Source: CAYLVJ01 sp964501525
GTDB taxonomy: Bacteria > Patescibacteriota > Minisyncoccia > Minisyncoccales > CAYTKG01
Length of the DNA stretch: 7,749 nucleotides
Reading direction: 5' to 3'
NCBI GenBank assembly: GCA_964501525.1
Contig: CAZCSI010000021.1
Span: 1 to 7,749 of the forward strand
Position 1 is the stretch's first letter. Each line of letters begins with the position of its first letter. The notes under the pieces were generated by a model. That model was not told the DNA's origin. It saw only the letters and a list, made by a program, of their open reading frames with translations, and made no database searches. Shown piece after piece: positions 6,105 to 7,749 of the stretch. A program made the position numbers and the translations under genes.

Positions 6105-6485
6105 ATGACCAATGATTCTAAAAAAATACTTATTGTGGAGGACGACAAGTTTTTAAGAGAGTTGATCGCCCGCAAGCTGGTAAAAATGGGTTACAATATT
6201 CTGCAGGCGGTGGATGGCGAGAAAGGATTGGAAAGCATAAAAGAAAACAAGCCGGATGTGGTTCTTCTTGACCTTATTCTGCCCGGAATCGACGGTTTTG
6301 AGGTTTTGTCTCTTATGGGGAAAGATGAGGAGGTGGCCCAGATACCGGTTTTAGTGCTTTCTAATCTGGGACAGAAAGAAGATGTAGAAAGAGCGCTTAA
6401 CCTGGGCGCGAAAGACTATTTAATAAAAGCTCATTTTACACCCGAAGAGATAATAGAAAAGATAGACCAGGCTATAAGCGCATAG
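6105..6485 (+). CDS. Receiver-only (CheY-like) response regulator 2
   Basis: Single receiver domain, 126 residues, no output domain. Acidic pocket residues are E12, D13 and D14; the phosphoacceptor is D56 in LLDLILPGIDG; the switch Ser is S86 in VLSNLGQ; the conserved Lys is K108 in YLIKAHF. It begins 11 bases after the first response regulator and is surely in the same transcript. The pair looks like a tandem duplication that has diverged, particularly on the alpha4-beta5-alpha5 face (YLIKAHFTPEE against WLIKTEFDPQE) where receivers usually contact partners. Two receivers beside one kinase could mean two outputs or one acting as phosphate sink (inference). Confidence 0.93.
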   Translation: MTNDSKKILIVEDDKFLRELIARKLVKMGYNILQAVDGEKGLESIKENKPDVVLLDLILPGIDGFEVLSLMGKDEEVAQIPVLVLSNLGQKEDVERALNLGAKDYLIKAHFTPEEIIEKIDQAISA

Positions 6486-6572
6486 CCCTGAGACGCGCAT
6501 ACATCTCTGATTTTTACTTTATCGATATCGAGTTTCAGTCTGCCGGGTGCGAGGCTTAGTTGACGGGTCAGG

Positions 6573-6600
6573 TTTGGATAGAAATAAGAAGTTTTATAGA
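6573..6600 (+). promoter_or_regulatory. Possible mutM promoter
   Basis: In the 135-base gap before mutM, TATAGA (6595-6600) could serve as a -10 with TTTGGA (6573-6578) 16 bases upstream as a weak -35. This would put the transcript start about 14 bases before the ATG. A better -35 match, TTGACG at 6560-6565, has no good -10 at a proper distance. The gap makes a promoter likely somewhere here, but its exact place is uncertain. Confidence 0.25.
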
Positions 6601-6620
6601 TAAACTACATTAAAGAATAA

Positions 6621-7493
6621 ATGCCCGAACTTCCAGAGGTCGAAACAACGGTTAATTTGTTAAAAGAAAAGGTCCTGGGAAGGACCTTTTTGGATGTGTG
6701 GACTGACACGAAAAAATTAATCAAAAAACCGAAAAAGTTTGCCAGGTTCAAGAACGAGATCAAGGGGTTGAAAATCAAAGATATAAAAAGGAGAGGCAAA
6801 TATCTTCTTTTTGAGTTGACCGATGACAAGATTATGCTTGTTCATCAGAAGATGACAGGACATTTTTTAGTTGGAGCCTGGAGGTGGAAAGACGGTCGAT
6901 GGAGCCCGGAAAGTGAAGAAGGAGCCCAATTCCCCTCGGCTCGTTTTGTGCATCTTGCTTTTAAGCTTGACAATAAACAGACGATGGCTCTTTCCAATAT
7001 GAGAAAATTTGCCCGGGTTGAGTTGTGGGAGAAAGAAGAGTTTGAGAAGAAAGGGGTTGTGCAGGAGCTGGGGCCGGAGCCCCTCTCCCCTGCTTTTACT
7101 TTTCAGTCCTTTAAAAAACTTTTTAAAGGAAGAAGAGCAAGGATCAAGAGTTTGCTGATGAACCAAAGGTTTATAGCCGGCATAGGGAACATATATTCAG
7201 ATGAGATTTTGTGGAGAGCGGGGGTCAGTCCTTTTAGAAAAGCGGACCGGTTAAGCGAAAAAGAGCTGAAGAAAATATACAAGAATATGAAAAAGGTTCT
7301 AAAAAGAGCTGTTGCAGGAAAAGGAACCAGTGTTTCCGACTACCGCACCCCGGAGGGCGAAAAAGGAGATTTCGGCCCGCTGCTCAAGGTTTACGGCCGG
7401 GAAGGAGAAAAATGCCTGCGCTGCGGAGAAGATGTCGTCCGAAAAAAAATAGGCAGCCGCTCCACCCATTACTGCCCCCTGTGCCAACCCTGA
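6621..7493 (+). CDS. mutM: Formamidopyrimidine-DNA glycosylase (Fpg/MutM)
   Basis: Base-excision repair enzyme that removes oxidised purines such as 8-oxoguanine and FapyG and cuts the abasic site by beta/delta elimination. At 290 residues it is slightly longer than the usual 270 or so. The N-terminus is MPELPEVET: Pro2 is the Schiff-base nucleophile once Met is removed and Glu3 is catalytic. Lys60 (RRGKYLLF) is the conserved DNA-contacting Lys. Met78 (KMTG), Arg128 and Phe130 (NMRKFA) match the residues that fill the gap left by the flipped base. The helix-two-turn-helix region includes FIAGIGNIYSDEILW with Asn190. The C-terminal zinc finger has C265, C268, C285 and C288, with Arg280 in SRSTHYC. 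The extra length is mainly a loop around 85-105. The ATG is fixed by the required PELPE start, although no ribosome site is seen. Confidence 0.98.
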   Translation: MPELPEVETTVNLLKEKVLGRTFLDVWTDTKKLIKKPKKFARFKNEIKGLKIKDIKRRGKYLLFELTDDKIMLVHQKMTGHFLVGAWRWKDGRWSPESEEGAQFPSARFVHLAFKLDNKQTMALSNMRKFARVELWEKEEFEKKGVVQELGPEPLSPAFTFQSFKKLFKGRRARIKSLLMNQRFIAGIGNIYSDEILWRAGVSPFRKADRLSEKELKKIYKNMKKVLKRAVAGKGTSVSDYRTPEGEKGDFGPLLKVYGREGEKCLRCGEDVVRKKIGSRSTHYCPLCQP

Positions 7494-7605
7494 AACCTAA
7501 GTGTGCAATAGAAGAACCTTTCGCTGACGCTCAAGAACCTTGGATGTTTTCCTTATTTTATTCGGAAAGCCATTAATCAGGTATTGCACATTTTGTTTAG
7601 GTTCA
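7491..7605. repeat. Imperfect inverted-repeat element after mutM
   Basis: The left end TGAAACCTAA (7491-7500, starting at the mutM stop codon) is complementary to the right end TTAGGTTCA (7597-7605) with one bulged A. Just inside, TGTGCAATA (7502-7510) pairs perfectly with TATTGCACA (7582-7590). Within the loop, GTTTTCC (7546-7552) can pair with GGAAAGC (7564-7570, one G-T pair), and CCT (7538-7540) with AGG (7579-7581). The whole could fold as one long interrupted hairpin. It lies between two convergent genes. It has no coding potential and no T-run after the stem typical of an intrinsic terminator. It may be a small non-autonomous mobile element (REP- or MITE-like) or a structured 3' end; sequence alone does not decide. 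Confidence 0.55.
7512..7541. repeat. Direct repeat of AAGAACCTT inside the inverted-repeat element
   Basis: AAGAACCTT occurs at 7512-7520 and again at 7533-7541, a 21-base period, separated by TCGCTGACGCTC. The pair lies on the left side of the loop of the inverted-repeat element and has no counterpart on its right side. Confidence 0.6.
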
Positions 7606-7648
7606 AAAATGGAAGGCGGTTGCGGCAAAGCTGTGGAAAAAGTTTTAA

Positions 7649-7749
7649 TTATATCTCTGCGATTAAAAGCTCTAAACCCAGCTTTGGTTCTATCCGCCCG
7701 GTTTTTATTTTAAGATCTGTTTCTGCAATTTTGTCATGGATTTTTTTAA
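7649..7749 (-). CDS. holA: C-terminal end of a DNA polymerase III delta subunit-like gene (partial)
   Basis: On the minus strand a frame is open from the window edge (first full codon at 7747) for 32 codons to a TAA at 7651-7649. It reads KKIHDKIAETDLKIKTG, then RIEPKLGLELLIAEI. The pattern helix, D-L-x-(I/L)-K-T-G, then P-x-L-(G/A)-L-E-L-L-I-x-E-(L/I)-stop is how HolA proteins end (last helix of the clamp-loader delta subunit, which opens the sliding clamp). The fragment is short, so the call rests on one motif, but the fit is good and the frame stops exactly where the family does. The gene is convergent with mutM; most of it lies beyond the window. No clear terminator follows its stop. Confidence 0.7.
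   Translation of the reverse strand, partial: KKIHDKIAETDLKIKTGRIEPKLGLELLIAEI

Noticed and set aside
6489..6520. GAGA/TCTC stem followed by a T-rich stretch after the second receiver
   Set aside because: Four base pairs with a ten-base loop is not enough to support a terminator call.
7626..7686. CAAAGCTG (7626-7633) and CAGCTTTG (7679-7686) inverted repeat
   Set aside because: The right arm lies inside the holA-like coding end, the loop is 45 bases and no T-run follows on either strand. An 8-base match of this kind can arise by chance.

Overview
The window reads as bacterial chromosome in operon style, with small gaps, almost all genes on the + strand, few convincing Shine-Dalgarno sites and lysine/glutamate-rich proteins. 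A stand-alone 5'-3' exonuclease, a HisKA kinase with an HQLRTP H-box, and receiver-only response regulators ending in K-x-x-F-x-P-x-E are all things I associate with Candidate Phyla Radiation (Patescibacteria, Parcubacteria-like) genomes. That assignment is an inference from style; the window has no rRNA or tRNA to confirm it.

Layout: (1) 1-705, the 3' part of a 5'-3' exonuclease of the PolA N-terminal type. (2) 717-4038, four unusual proteins: a six-helix membrane protein with HAMP and coiled coil, a second six-helix membrane protein with coiled coil, a soluble PAS protein, and a small soluble protein I can only place loosely (V4R/heme-NO-binding-like). The first three have no enzymatic or DNA-binding output and end in the same coiled-coil signature, (V/A)VGRE(M/L)KM(M/V)ELK. 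(3) 4032-5609, a soluble PAS-PAS-HisKA-HATPase histidine kinase whose start overlaps the stop of the previous gene by 7 bases. (4) 5704-6485, two tandem receiver-only response regulators. (5) 6621-7493, mutM (Fpg). (6) 7491-7605, an imperfect inverted-repeat element starting at the mutM stop codon. (7) 7649-7749 on the minus strand, the last 32 codons of a gene that looks like holA (DNA polymerase III delta), convergent with mutM.

Working model (inference): 717-6485 is one signalling island. Two membrane sensors, a PAS protein and a V4R-like protein feed one cytoplasmic kinase, probably by coiled-coil mixing, and the kinase phosphorylates two receivers that must act through protein partners because neither carries an output domain. 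Promoter-like TATAAT boxes stand before the second membrane sensor and before the response regulators, so the island may be several transcription units. DNA repair/replication genes (exonuclease, mutM, holA) flank the island. The best candidates for something undescribed are the shared output-less signalling tail and the structured repeat after mutM.
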